Shown here: positions 1 through 9,257 of the stretch, one piece after another | How positions within the stretch are numbered: the stretch's first letter is position 1 | How the letters are laid out: each line of letters opens with the position of its first letter | NCBI RefSeq assembly: GCF_003334855.1 | Contig: NZ_QOWE01000017.1 | Coordinates: 124,001 to 188,000 of the forward strand | Origin: Larkinella punicea | Lineage (GTDB): Bacteria > Bacteroidota > Bacteroidia > Cytophagales > Spirosomataceae | Reading direction: 5' to 3' | Length of the DNA stretch: 64,000 nt | The notes under the pieces: model-generated | The model's input: the letters and a program-made list of their open reading frames with translations, nothing else | What the model was told of the DNA's origin: nothing | Database searches by the model: none | Program-made: the position numbers and the translations under genes

Positions 1-223
1 CTTTCTGGGTGTGCTGCATCACCCCGGCAATATCCTGATAGCCCAGGTTTACGAAGGCTTTGCCCGCTTCGGTCAGGACGGTCGAGAGCACCAGATTCGG
101 GTGCGCCGTCGTAGGCTCGACCCCGTTGGGATTGACATTCAGGTCCGTTAAGTCCTTGCAGGAAAATACCGACAGGGAAAACAGAATAACGAGACCGATA
201 ACTTTATGCGTGACGATTTTCAT
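1..223 (-). CDS. SusD/RagB-like nutrient-binding lipoprotein, N-terminal part (cut by window edge)
   Basis: Only the first 74 codons are in the window; the gene continues beyond base 1. The ATG complement at 221-223 gives a lipoprotein signal peptide with Cys22 (SVFSCKD), followed by LTDLNVNPN, the usual start of mature SusD proteins. The fragment resembles the start of the other SusD here (3816-5510): both carry DIAGV(M/V)QHTQK. SusD proteins are outer-membrane surface lipoproteins that cap a SusC barrel and bind the substrate. The gene lies 23 nt downstream of the SusC stop at 247, so it is the partner of that SusC. The substrate cannot be read from this fragment. Confidence 0.9.
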   Translation of the reverse strand, partial: MKIVTHKVIGLVILFSLSVFSCKDLTDLNVNPNGVEPTTAHPNLVLSTVLTEAGKAFVNLGYQDIAGVMQHTQK

Positions 224-246
224 GGTTTTTGAAAAGATCGGGTTGC

Positions 247-3200
247 TTAAAATGTTAAACCAAGCCGGAAGCCAACCGGAATAACCCAGGGCGTGACATT
301 ATACCGTTCGATGCCCTGCTTGAACTGAATCCCGGAGCTTTGAACGCCGGATTCGAGCTGGAAAGCCATTTCGGGATCAATGCCGATTTTGGCGGCTGTC
401 CACAGAATGATGTTCCGGCTGTAGACCGAAACGTTCGCATTTTGCAGCCCGATTCGTTTCACAAAACTCTGCGGCAGATCATACCCGAACGATACTTCAC
501 GGAGTTTGAGGAACGACGCATCAAACGTAACCGCCCGCGAGAACGCCCAGGAGGTTGAACCGGCAAACGGCAGCATCAGGGTGCCGGGGCCGCCCAGGTT
601 TTCCTTGTAGCCGGTCGGTTGGCCATTTTCGTCGTAACCGGTTGCCACAACGCCCGGAATGAACACCCCGCCGTGGGGAAGGGTGTAGGGGCCATATTTG
701 AACGGATAACCATTGTAGTCGGGCGTTGGTCCACCCACCAGCGGGAAGTTGTTGCCATTGATCAGAATCATTTTGTCCTGGTTGGCCACGAGGTAGTTGC
801 GGAGCGCATCGCCGGTCAGTCCGTTGGGATTGATGAGTTTATCCAGAAACAACTGCGAGCGGCCGTCTTCCTCGCCGTAGCGGTAGGTTTGCGAGACAAA
901 ATCCCCGCCATTCCGCCAGTCGAACGTCATGTTCAGGCTGAAACCGCGGTAGCTGAGCGACGTTTGCATACCCAGAATAAAGCGGGGGTTAAAGTTTCCG
1001 ATTTTGTTCTTGGTGTTGATGGCGTCGATAGACTGCCACTTGCCGGTCTGATCCAGAATGGGATAGCCGTAGTACGGCGAACTTTTGTCTTCCACCGTCA
1101 CGACTTTGGCATCGTATAAATCGCCGATTTCATCACCCACATACGTCCAGGCACCACCTTTAGCGTCGGTCCAGAGCGTGAAATAGGGGAGGTCGTCCGA
1201 CAGTTTTTTGATGGTCGTGCGGTTGCGGGTCAGGTTGGCGTTCACATCCAGTCGCCAGCCGTTCTTTTCAATGGGCGTACCGCCCAGCGTTAGCTCTATT
1301 CCTTTGCTGACCAGCAAACCGGCGTTGATGTTTTTCAGGGTATAACCCGATGACGGCGGCAGTTTGGTGCTCAAAATCTGGTTACGGTTTTCCGATACAT
1401 AATACGTGGCACCGGCCCGCAGGCGGTTTCGGAACAGATTCACATCAAGGCCAAACTCCGTAGAGGTGGCAATTTCTGGTTTCAGGTCCGAAATGAGCAG
1501 GGTTCCCGGCACGTTCAGGCGCGGAATCCCGTCCCAGCTTCCGGCGTTGCCCAGTGTGCTGAGCAGCATATACGGATTGGCGTCGTTCCCCACCTGTGCA
1601 ATCCCGCCCCGCAGTTTCAGCAAGCTGATGGTGTTGGAAACCGGCAGAATTTCATTCAGCAACACACTCAGCGACGCCGAGGGGTAGAAGTAGGAGCGGT
1701 TGGCGGCTGGCAAAGTGCTCGACCAGTCGTTGCGGGCGGTCAAATCCAGATACACCATGTCTTTGAAACTCAGGTTGGCCAGTCCGTACAGGCTATAGAT
1801 GCCGCGTTCGAATTTCGTGCTGTTGTAGTCGAGGTTGGCCGGGGCAATGTTCTGAATGGTGAAAACACCCGGAACGATCAACCCGGTGCCGTTGCGGGTG
1901 GCGTTGGTGAGGTTCGAGCCTTTCTGGTGGCGGTAGTTCCCACCTGCCGAAACCGATAGGCCAAAGTTGCCAATGTCTTTTTTGTAGGTAGCCAGAAAGT
2001 CGGCGTTGCTTTCGAACGAGCCAATGTTGATCAGACCGTAGGCTCCGCGCGGATCGTTGGTGTAGCTGTTGGCGATCTTGGTTTCCCGTTGTTCCTGGTA
2101 GGTGTCGAGCGAATACCGGCCCATGAAGCTGATATCCTTCGTGATTTGCCAGTCGGCACGCAGGTTACCGAAAACGCGGTCGCGGGTGAAGCCGTTGTTG
2201 ACTTCATTCGCCAGAAAATACGGGTTGTTATAAATTCCGTTATACTGCGTACGTTGCTGCAGACCTTCCTGACCCGGCATCCAGTAGTTTTTCAGTTCGA
2301 GCAGGTCGATGTGGGGCGAAGTGTTGTAAGCCGCCTGCAACGGATTGGAACCCCGGTTTCCGGCGGGGCGGTTGTTGGAGTTGTTACGGCTGATGTCGAC
2401 GTTGGTGCTCATCCGCAGTTTCTCGCTGAGTTTGAGCGACGAACTGAAATTCAGCGTGTTTTTAAACAGATCGGAGTTGGGAATAATCCCCCGGTTTTGC
2501 ATGTTCGAATACGAAATCCGGTACGTAATCTGGTCGGTGCTGTTGGCGATGGAAATGCCGTTGGTGGTGGTGATACCGGTCTGAACGAAGTTTCTGACGT
2601 TGTTTTTGTGCGATACCAGCGGCATCGGAATCGGTTTTCCGTTGGCATCCAGCGGGCTGTTCCACTGCACTTCTTCGTAACCTTTGTCCAGGGCCGCGCC
2701 GTAGGTGGCACCAATTTCCTCCTGAATCAGCTTGCCGAACGGATTGGTCAGCGGGTTTTTGCTGATGGAAACCGGAATGGCCGAATACTGCCCCGAGCCA
2801 AAACTGGTTTGCCATTTCAGAAATTTATATGGCTGGTCGAACACCGTGTTCGATGTAATCGTTACCGTCAGCTTTTTGACTTTGGAACCGTTTTTGGTCG
2901 TAATCAACACCACGCCGTTTCCCGCGCGTGTGCCATAGAGTGCGGCTGCGCTGGGTCCTTTCAGGATCGAAATGTTTTCGATGTCGTCGGGGTTCAGACC
3001 CGAAATGGCATTGCCGTAATCGACCCGGTTGTCGTTCCCGACCTGGCTGACGTTGTTGAGCGTGTTGGCAATCGGAACGCCGTCGACCACAAACAGCGGC
3101 TGGTTGTCGCTGCTGAGCGATTTGGCACCCCGAATCACCATGCTGACCGATGAGCCGGTTCCGCCGGTGGCGCTGATGTTGACGCCGGCCACTTTGCCGG

Positions 3201-3663
3201 CCATGCTGTTGAGCACATTTTCCTGAACGACGCGCGTGAGGTCTTTGCCGTCAATTTTTCCAACCGCGTAGCCCAGCGAGCGTTCTTCGCGTTTGATCCC
3301 GAGGGCCGTCACCACGGCTTCCTGCAACATTTCAGCATTTTCGGTCATCGTCACGTCGATGGTGCTGCGATTGCCAACGGTCACTTCTTCGGTTTTGTAA
3401 CCGATAAAGGAATAAATCAAAACCGGATTGGTACCGCTGACCTCCAGCGAATACCGGCCATTGTTGTCACTGGTGGTTCCGAGCGTGGAGCCTTTGATGA
3501 GCACATTGACGCCGGGAATGGGGGAGTTGTCGGTTCCCAGTTTAATGATACCGGTTACTCGCCGGGATTGCTGCGCCCGGGCCGGCGCGAGAACCATTCC
3601 CAGCAACCATGTGGTGACAAACAAACACCGGAGCGTTTTCGAAAAAATAGAGGTTCGGTTCAT
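247..3663 (-). CDS. SusC/RagA-family TonB-dependent outer-membrane transporter (no STN domain)
   Basis: This 1138-residue protein has a signal peptide ending near APARAQ, a carboxypeptidase-regulatory-like domain (about 35-115), a TonB plug with the SusC hallmark DNQPLFVVDGVPI and a conserved LKGPSAAALYG segment, then a long beta-barrel ending in the aromatic residue Phe typical of outer-membrane barrels. The family imports oligomers or siderophore-like ligands across the outer membrane using TonB energy. It lacks the N-terminal STN domain present in the upstream paralogue (5533-9129). A hairpin at 3766-3793 and about 150 nt separate it from the upstream susD, so it may have its own promoter. 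Its C-terminus is very close to the other SusC (SRNIILWTAAKIGIDPE in both), which suggests tandem duplication. Confidence 0.95.
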   Translation of the reverse strand: MNRTSIFSKTLRCLFVTTWLLGMVLAPARAQQSRRVTGIIKLGTDNSPIPGVNVLIKGSTLGTTSDNNGRYSLEVSGTNPVLIYSFIGYKTEEVTVGNRSTIDVTMTENAEMLQEAVVTALGIKREERSLGYAVGKIDGKDLTRVVQENVLNSMAGKVAGVNISATGGTGSSVSMVIRGAKSLSSDNQPLFVVDGVPIANTLNNVSQVGNDNRVDYGNAISGLNPDDIENISILKGPSAAALYGTRAGNGVVLITTKNGSKVKKLTVTITSNTVFDQPYKFLKWQTSFGSGQYSAIPVSISKNPLTNPFGKLIQEEIGATYGAALDKGYEEVQWNSPLDANGKPIPMPLVSHKNNVRNFVQTGITTTNGISIANSTDQITYRISYSNMQNRGIIPNSDLFKNTLNFSSSLKLSEKLRMSTNVDISRNNSNNRPAGNRGSNPLQAAYNTSPHIDLLELKNYWMPGQEGLQQRTQYNGIYNNPYFLANEVNNGFTRDRVFGNLRADWQITKDISFMGRYSLDTYQEQRETKIANSYTNDPRGAYGLINIGSFESNADFLATYKKDIGNFGLSVSAGGNYRHQKGSNLTNATRNGTGLIVPGVFTIQNIAPANLDYNSTKFERGIYSLYGLANLSFKDMVYLDLTARNDWSSTLPAANRSYFYPSASLSVLLNEILPVSNTISLLKLRGGIAQVGNDANPYMLLSTLGNAGSWDGIPRLNVPGTLLISDLKPEIATSTEFGLDVNLFRNRLRAGATYYVSENRNQILSTKLPPSSGYTLKNINAGLLVSKGIELTLGGTPIEKNGWRLDVNANLTRNRTTIKKLSDDLPYFTLWTDAKGGAWTYVGDEIGDLYDAKVVTVEDKSSPYYGYPILDQTGKWQSIDAINTKNKIGNFNPRFILGMQTSLSYRGFSLNMTFDWRNGGDFVSQTYRYGEEDGRSQLFLDKLINPNGLTGDALRNYLVANQDKMILINGNNFPLVGGPTPDYNGYPFKYGPYTLPHGGVFIPGVVATGYDENGQPTGYKENLGGPGTLMLPFAGSTSWAFSRAVTFDASFLKLREVSFGYDLPQSFVKRIGLQNANVSVYSRNIILWTAAKIGIDPEMAFQLESGVQSSGIQFKQGIERYNVTPWVIPVGFRLGLTF

Positions 3664-3765
3664 AGTTTTTGCATAAGAGTTTACAGAAAAAGAGAAAAGA
3701 GGAGGTATTAAATTGAGTATACGGTTTATAAAAATAAAGTGCTGAAATATAAATAATTTACGTGA

Positions 3766-3793
3766 AAAAGGGTGGAATACGGTCCACCCTTTT
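3766..3793 (-). terminator. Hairpin downstream of the first susD
   Basis: An 11-bp perfect inverted repeat (arms 3766-3776 and 3783-3793, 6-nt loop) lies 23 nt past the susD stop. On the minus strand the second arm ends in a short T run. It probably attenuates or ends transcription between the two SusC/SusD pairs. Confidence 0.6.
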
Positions 3794-3815
3794 CAATTTG
3801 TTCAAGGTAATTTAA

Positions 3816-5510
3816 TTACCAGGGTTTACCGGTTCCCTGAATCACCCAGGGTTTGGCCCACTGGCTGTTTTTGCCCCGAATTTTGGTATGGGCATTTTCT
3901 TCCAGTTTGCTCAGTGCGCTCGTCACATTGGCGTTGTTATAGTTGGTTTCGTTATCGCCGTAAATGAAACGCACCGGCAACACATTTTCAGCCGCAGCCG
4001 GGCCGGGTTTAAAGGCGGGCAGGCCGGTTCGACGGTAATCGAACCAGGCTTCGGGAGCTGCCGTCCAACTGGAAATCCATTTTTGATCCATGAGTTGGGC
4101 CAGCGTGTTGTCGAATTTAACACCGGTGGTGGCGATGTAGGTGTTGTATTGCGTTCCAACGCCCCAGGTTTCGAGTGAATTTTTCACCCCGGCGTTGTAG
4201 TGGGTTTCGGCACTTCCGACCGCCCAGCCTTTCATGGCCGCTTCGGCCAGAATGAACGAAGTTTCGGAAGCCGACATCAGCCGGGCTTTCAGCAAACCGC
4301 CACTGCTTCCGCGATAGAGTTCGGCAAGTTGTGAAACGTGCTGATTCTGAACAACTTGTCCCGTTGTCGGGTTGTAGTTGTACGAGCTTGGGTCAATCAA
4401 GCCGGGCGGAACCCCCACGTATTCACGCGTGTCGATCGCTACGGAAAAGGTGTTGGGGTTGAAGTTCCGGGTAAACTTCGTACCGGCTTTCACCAGCGGC
4501 AGGAAGGCGGCATCGGTCAACGAAACCGTACCCGTCTGAATGACCCCGTTTCGGCGGATAAACGGATCGACCGGGGCGGTGAGGGTCGGATCAGCCACCC
4601 ACTGCACGTAAACCGGCGCAATCCATACTTTCAGACGCGGATCGTTGAATTGCAGCAGTTTGTCGACCAGCGGTTTAGCGGGTTTCCGACGGCGGTATTC
4701 CGAGGGATCGGCTTCAAACGCAACGGCACCGGGCCAGGAGTTGGCGGCAGTGGCACCAATGTAGTCCATGACAGCATCTTCGCTGGGGCTTTTGATGTAA
4801 ATGCCGGAGCTGTAAACGCTCTCGATCCCGGCTTTGGCAACGTCCGGCAATTTGGCCGAAATCCGCATGTAATACCGCAGCAGCAGCGAGTTGGCAAACT
4901 TGTGCCAGTTGGCCGCATTGCCCTTGTAGAACACATCGTAGTTGGTCAGATAGCCCGTTGTTTCGCCAGTGGCAAACAGGGCCGAAGCGGCTTTCAGATC
5001 CTCGATAATGCCCTTGTAAATTACCTCCTGGCTGTCATACGTCGGCAGGATGTAGTCGTTGGACAAGTTGCCCTTCAAGGCATTGGTGTAAGGCGCATCG
5101 CCCCAGAGGTCGGTGATCAGCCCGAAAATGTAGGCCTTCATGGTCAGAGCCACACCCTGGTGGAATTTGAAGCCCAGTTCCGACGCCCGCTGATACAGAA
5201 ACTCGTTGTTACGCAACAGGTTATAATAATTGCTCCAGTCGTTGGGCGTCCAGTCGTAGTGGTTATGTCCGCCAAACCAGCCGTCTTTCTGGGTGTGCTG
5301 CACAACCCCGGCAATATCGCCGTAGCCAAGTCCCAGATAACTGGTTGCCAGGCCGGTGGTGACCGTGGGCATCAACATGTTTGGGTTGGCCGTAGCGGGG
5401 TCAACCACATTGGGGTTTTCATTCAGTTCGGTCAGTTGCTCTTCGCAGGAGGAGAACAGGAACATCGCCAGAATGAAAGCCGCTTTGGAAAAAAGGTGAA
5501 ATCGTTTCAT
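3816..5510 (-). CDS. SusD/RagB-like nutrient-binding outer-membrane lipoprotein
   Basis: This 564-residue protein begins with a lipoprotein signal peptide (Cys22 in LFSSCEE) followed by LTELNENPN, typical of SusD. The body matches the SusD-like group with a DIAGVVQHTQKDGWFGGHN segment and TPR-like helices, including WHKFANSLLLRYYMRIS and ETSFILAEAAMKGW. It is expected to sit on the cell surface and deliver substrate to the SusC encoded just upstream (5533-9129, 22 nt away). The pair forms the first of two SusC/SusD units in this locus. The ligand is not evident from sequence. Confidence 0.93.
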   Translation of the reverse strand: MKRFHLFSKAAFILAMFLFSSCEEQLTELNENPNVVDPATANPNMLMPTVTTGLATSYLGLGYGDIAGVVQHTQKDGWFGGHNHYDWTPNDWSNYYNLLRNNEFLYQRASELGFKFHQGVALTMKAYIFGLITDLWGDAPYTNALKGNLSNDYILPTYDSQEVIYKGIIEDLKAASALFATGETTGYLTNYDVFYKGNAANWHKFANSLLLRYYMRISAKLPDVAKAGIESVYSSGIYIKSPSEDAVMDYIGATAANSWPGAVAFEADPSEYRRRKPAKPLVDKLLQFNDPRLKVWIAPVYVQWVADPTLTAPVDPFIRRNGVIQTGTVSLTDAAFLPLVKAGTKFTRNFNPNTFSVAIDTREYVGVPPGLIDPSSYNYNPTTGQVVQNQHVSQLAELYRGSSGGLLKARLMSASETSFILAEAAMKGWAVGSAETHYNAGVKNSLETWGVGTQYNTYIATTGVKFDNTLAQLMDQKWISSWTAAPEAWFDYRRTGLPAFKPGPAAAENVLPVRFIYGDNETNYNNANVTSALSKLEENAHTKIRGKNSQWAKPWVIQGTGKPW

Positions 5511-5532
5511 GGTAAATAAGATGTTGTTACGA

Positions 5533-8500
5533 TTACAGACTGAAGCCTACTTTAAAGCCAACCGGAATGGTCCACGGCATGACGTTCTGCAATTCGATGC
5601 CCTGACGGAACCGGCCACCATCGGCCTGGAAAGCCCGTTCGGGATCGATCCCGATTTTAGCCGCCGTCCACAGAATGATGTTCCGGCTATAGACCGAAAT
5701 GTTGGCATTGCGCAGTCCGAACAGTTTCGGAATGTTGTAGCCCAGGGAGATTTCCCGCAGTTTGACAAACGAAGCGTCGAAGGTGATCTGCTGGTTAAAG
5801 CTCCAGGGGTAGGTGTCGGTGATCGGGTAAATGTTGGTGCCGGTGCCGCCCAGGTGTTCGGTATACGTGCCATCGGCATTCTGGATTACGCCCGGAATAA
5901 AACCGCCGTCGTATTCAAGCACACCGTCGCCGTTGGAATCGAAGCCCATACCACCCGTTGCCTGCGTATGCCCCCCAACACGCGGGAAGTTTCCGTTTTC
6001 CGGGATGATGTATTTTTCCGGATCCGACTTGAGCATGTTCACCAGGTCCGTCGATGACATCGTTCCGCCCGGGATCAGGTTGTCAAGCTGCCGTTGCGAC
6101 CGCCAGTCCGACTCGCCATAGCGGTACGTATACGATTGGAAGTTTCCTCCGCTCCGCCAGTCGAAGCTGGCATTCAGCGTAAAGCGTTTGTAGGAAAGCG
6201 ACGCCTGCATCCCCATCATAAACCGGGGGTTGAAGTTACCGACTTTCACCCGCTTATCCCGGTCGTTGACGGCCGTCCATTCGCCGTTGCGGGTCAGGAT
6301 TGGCCAGCGGTAATAGGGCGAAGACGCATCCTGCACCGTGGCAAAGCCCCGGCTGTAGAGGTTTCCGATTTCTTCACCCACGAAGGAGAAGGCCCCCCCG
6401 TTGTTGTCGTCCCACAATTGGTAGAAATCGATGCCCGGCGCCAGTTCTTTGATGGTCGTCCGGTTGCGGGTGAAGTTGACGTTCAGATCCAGGTTCCAGC
6501 CATTGGTGCTCTTGATGGGTGTTCCGCCCAACACGATTTCCCAACCTTTGCTCACCAGGGCCCCGGCGTTGATCAGCTTGCTGCCAAAACCCGAGGAGGT
6601 GGGCGTCGTGACGGTCAGAATCTGGTTTTTGTTCTCGGCGTTGTAGTACGTTCCGTCGAACCGTAGTCGGTTATTGAACAGATTCAATTCCACCCCGAAT
6701 TCGGTCGAGGTCTGAATTTCCGGTTTCAGTTGCGGGTTCAGCAGGGTTCCCGATACGTTGGTCGTAATCAGGCTTCCCCACGAACCGGTTCCCAGCGCCG
6801 GAACCAGCCGGTAGGGGTCGGTGTCGTTCCCGACCTGTGCGATGTTGGCCCGGAATTTCAGCAATGATATTTCCGATGGCAGGTTGAAGGTATAGTTGGC
6901 CAGCCAGCTCAGCGACGCCGAGGGGTAGAAGTAGGAGCGGTTAGCGGCCGGCAACGTACTCGACCAGTCGTTCCGGGCCGTCAAATCCAGGTAAAGCTGG
7001 TCTTTGAACCCCAGCGATGCCGTTCCCAGCAAGCTGTAAATAGCCTTCTCATACGTGCTGTTGGAGAATTGCAGGGCGGTATTCGGAATATTGGAAATCC
7101 GGTACAGGTTCGGGATGGTCAGGATGGCTCCGCCCATGTAGGAATCGCGGTAATTTTGCTTCATGACGTTTCCACCGCCGGAGATGCTCCAGTCGAAATC
7201 GCTGATTTTCTTGCGGTAGGTCACCATGGCGTCGGCATTGGTTTCATACCGGGCGATGTCCTGCAGGTAATAGCCACCATTCCGGCCCCGTGAGTAGCTC
7301 CAGGGAATTTTGGTTTCCCGGTTTTCGGCAAACTGGTCGTGCGAAACCCGGGCGTAGGCCGACAGTTCGGGCGAAATGGTCCAGTCGAGTTTGATATTTC
7401 CGAAAACACGATCGCGAACGAAGCCGTTGTTGAGGGCATAGGCCAGAAAATACGGGTTATCACCGTTGGAAGACACCGACCGCTGCTGAATTCCTTCGCT
7501 CCCCGGCACCCAATAGTTGGTCAATTGACGAACATCGACGTGTGGATAGAGGTAAACAGCCTCGAGCGGGTTAGCACCCCGGTTGTTGGTGGAAGGGCGG
7601 TTGTTCGATTTCGACCGAACGAAGTTGAGGTTCGTGCTCAGTTTGAAATTTTTGCTGATGTCGAACGCCACTGCCGTTGCCAGTGAATTCCGGAATAAAT
7701 CCGAGTTCGGAATCAGGCCCTTGTTCGTCATGTTATTGAACGAAATCCGGTAGGTTGTTTTATCCCCAGAGCCCGCCAGCGCAATGTTGTTGGTCGACGT
7801 AATCCCGGTTTCCAGGAAGTTCTTCATGTTGTCCTTATACGACACCAGTGGTGTAGCCACCTTGTTGCCATCGGCACCCACCGGGCTGTTCCACTGAACG
7901 GCGTTGTTGCCGGCATCGAGTGCCGGGCCACCCCAGTAGGCCGAGCTTTCGTCCAGGCGGTTATTGCGGTCGCCGTTGCCGTATTTGTAGTGAAAATCCA
8001 GGTAGCGGTAGGGCCGTTCAAACACATTGCTGGTCGAGAAGGTGATACCGACGCCTTTGCCTTTGGTGCCTTTTTTGGTCGTCACCAGAATAACCCCGTT
8101 GCCGGCGCGTGAGCCATAGAGTGCGGCTGCGCTGGGGCCTTTCAGCACCGAAATACTTTCGATATCTTCCGGGTTCAGGTCGGAGATGGCGTTCCCGTAG
8201 TCGACGTTGTTGCGGTCGCCCATGGAGCGCAGGTTGTTCAGCCCGCTGGCCACCGGCACCCCGTCGATAACGAACAGCGGCTGGTTGTCGCCCGTCAGAG
8301 ATTTGGCTCCCCGGATTACAACGCTGATGGAAGAACCCACCCCGCTGGTCTGGTTGATGGCAACCCCCGGCACCCGACCCGCCAGCGAGTTCATGGCATT
8401 TTCCTGCGTTACATTGGTAAGATCGTTTCCTTTCAATTCAGGAACCGAGTAGCCCAGGGACCGTTTTTCGCGTTTGATCCCGAGGGCCGTCACAACGGCT

Positions 8501-9129
8501 TCATTCAGCGTTACACCGCTTTCGGTCAGCGTTAGGTCAACCGAGCTGCGGCTTCCGACGGCAATTTCCTGGGTCTCAAAACCGATGTACGAAAAAACCA
8601 GTACCGGATTTGAACCCGTTACATCGATGGTATACTGGCCGTTTCCGTCGGTGTTGGCACCGGTTTGCGAGCCTTTCAGCACCACGTTCACACCGGGCAG
8701 GGAAGCGCCGTCGACGCTGGAGGTTACCCGGCCACTGACTTTGCGGCCCTGCTTGATCTCAGTTGGTTCCGATGGTTGCCCGGAACGTTTCCGAATGACG
8801 ATGTTTTTGTTTACCGCTTTGAATTCCAGCGCCGATTGTTGGGAAATGCTGGCCAGGATGCTTTGTAGATTGTTTCCATTCTCGATTTTGACACGCTTTT
8901 CGAGTTCACTTTTCAAGTTGTCCTCATACAGAAATACATAACCGGTGATTTTGGTGATCTTGCCGATGATTTTCTGGATCGATCCTTCCTCCCGGACCAG
9001 GGATATTTTAACGTTTTCCAGATCGATTTCCGGTCGATCTGCCCATGCTGCCGAGAAACACAACCCCGCCAACAGTGCTACTGTACACAAATGCCTTAGC
9101 ATTCGTGGAATAATAGAGTTCGAGTTCAT
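5533..9129 (-). CDS. SusC-family TonB-dependent transducer with N-terminal STN signalling domain
   Basis: I place the start at the ATG complement 9127-9129 because it opens a clear signal peptide (MNSNSIIPRMLRHLC to AAWA); the longer frame upstream adds 26 residues of non-signal sequence. The 1198-residue protein has an STN domain (about 35-120), a carboxypeptidase-regulatory-like domain (about 130-215), a TonB plug with DNQPLFVIDGVPV, and a SusC barrel. STN domains contact the periplasmic part of a FecR anti-sigma factor. The genes just upstream encode FecR (9258-10298) and an ECF sigma (10479-11018), so this receptor is probably both importer and ligand sensor for the locus. Confidence 0.95.
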   Translation of the reverse strand: MNSNSIIPRMLRHLCTVALLAGLCFSAAWADRPEIDLENVKISLVREEGSIQKIIGKITKITGYVFLYEDNLKSELEKRVKIENGNNLQSILASISQQSALEFKAVNKNIVIRKRSGQPSEPTEIKQGRKVSGRVTSSVDGASLPGVNVVLKGSQTGANTDGNGQYTIDVTGSNPVLVFSYIGFETQEIAVGSRSSVDLTLTESGVTLNEAVVTALGIKREKRSLGYSVPELKGNDLTNVTQENAMNSLAGRVPGVAINQTSGVGSSISVVIRGAKSLTGDNQPLFVIDGVPVASGLNNLRSMGDRNNVDYGNAISDLNPEDIESISVLKGPSAAALYGSRAGNGVILVTTKKGTKGKGVGITFSTSNVFERPYRYLDFHYKYGNGDRNNRLDESSAYWGGPALDAGNNAVQWNSPVGADGNKVATPLVSYKDNMKNFLETGITSTNNIALAGSGDKTTYRISFNNMTNKGLIPNSDLFRNSLATAVAFDISKNFKLSTNLNFVRSKSNNRPSTNNRGANPLEAVYLYPHVDVRQLTNYWVPGSEGIQQRSVSSNGDNPYFLAYALNNGFVRDRVFGNIKLDWTISPELSAYARVSHDQFAENRETKIPWSYSRGRNGGYYLQDIARYETNADAMVTYRKKISDFDWSISGGGNVMKQNYRDSYMGGAILTIPNLYRISNIPNTALQFSNSTYEKAIYSLLGTASLGFKDQLYLDLTARNDWSSTLPAANRSYFYPSASLSWLANYTFNLPSEISLLKFRANIAQVGNDTDPYRLVPALGTGSWGSLITTNVSGTLLNPQLKPEIQTSTEFGVELNLFNNRLRFDGTYYNAENKNQILTVTTPTSSGFGSKLINAGALVSKGWEIVLGGTPIKSTNGWNLDLNVNFTRNRTTIKELAPGIDFYQLWDDNNGGAFSFVGEEIGNLYSRGFATVQDASSPYYRWPILTRNGEWTAVNDRDKRVKVGNFNPRFMMGMQASLSYKRFTLNASFDWRSGGNFQSYTYRYGESDWRSQRQLDNLIPGGTMSSTDLVNMLKSDPEKYIIPENGNFPRVGGHTQATGGMGFDSNGDGVLEYDGGFIPGVIQNADGTYTEHLGGTGTNIYPITDTYPWSFNQQITFDASFVKLREISLGYNIPKLFGLRNANISVYSRNIILWTAAKIGIDPERAFQADGGRFRQGIELQNVMPWTIPVGFKVGFSL

Positions 9130-9257
9130 AGAAGTATTAATTAAGTAGGAATTATCTGTAGATAAAAATGAATTTAATTTTATCCGTAAGGTCGCTTGCC
9201 ACATCAAATTAAGAGGTGTTTTCGTTCATTTTCATTGTTTCTCTTTTTATGATATTG

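Noticed and set aside
2089-3153. Plus-strand open frame of 354 codons inside the SusC gene
   Set aside because: It is antisense to a full-length SusC with clear domains, has no recognisable motif and reads as Val/Arg/Gln-rich shadow sequence.
4338-5519. Plus-strand open frame of 393 codons over the first susD
   Set aside because: Antisense shadow of a clear SusD gene; composition typical of reverse-frame translation.
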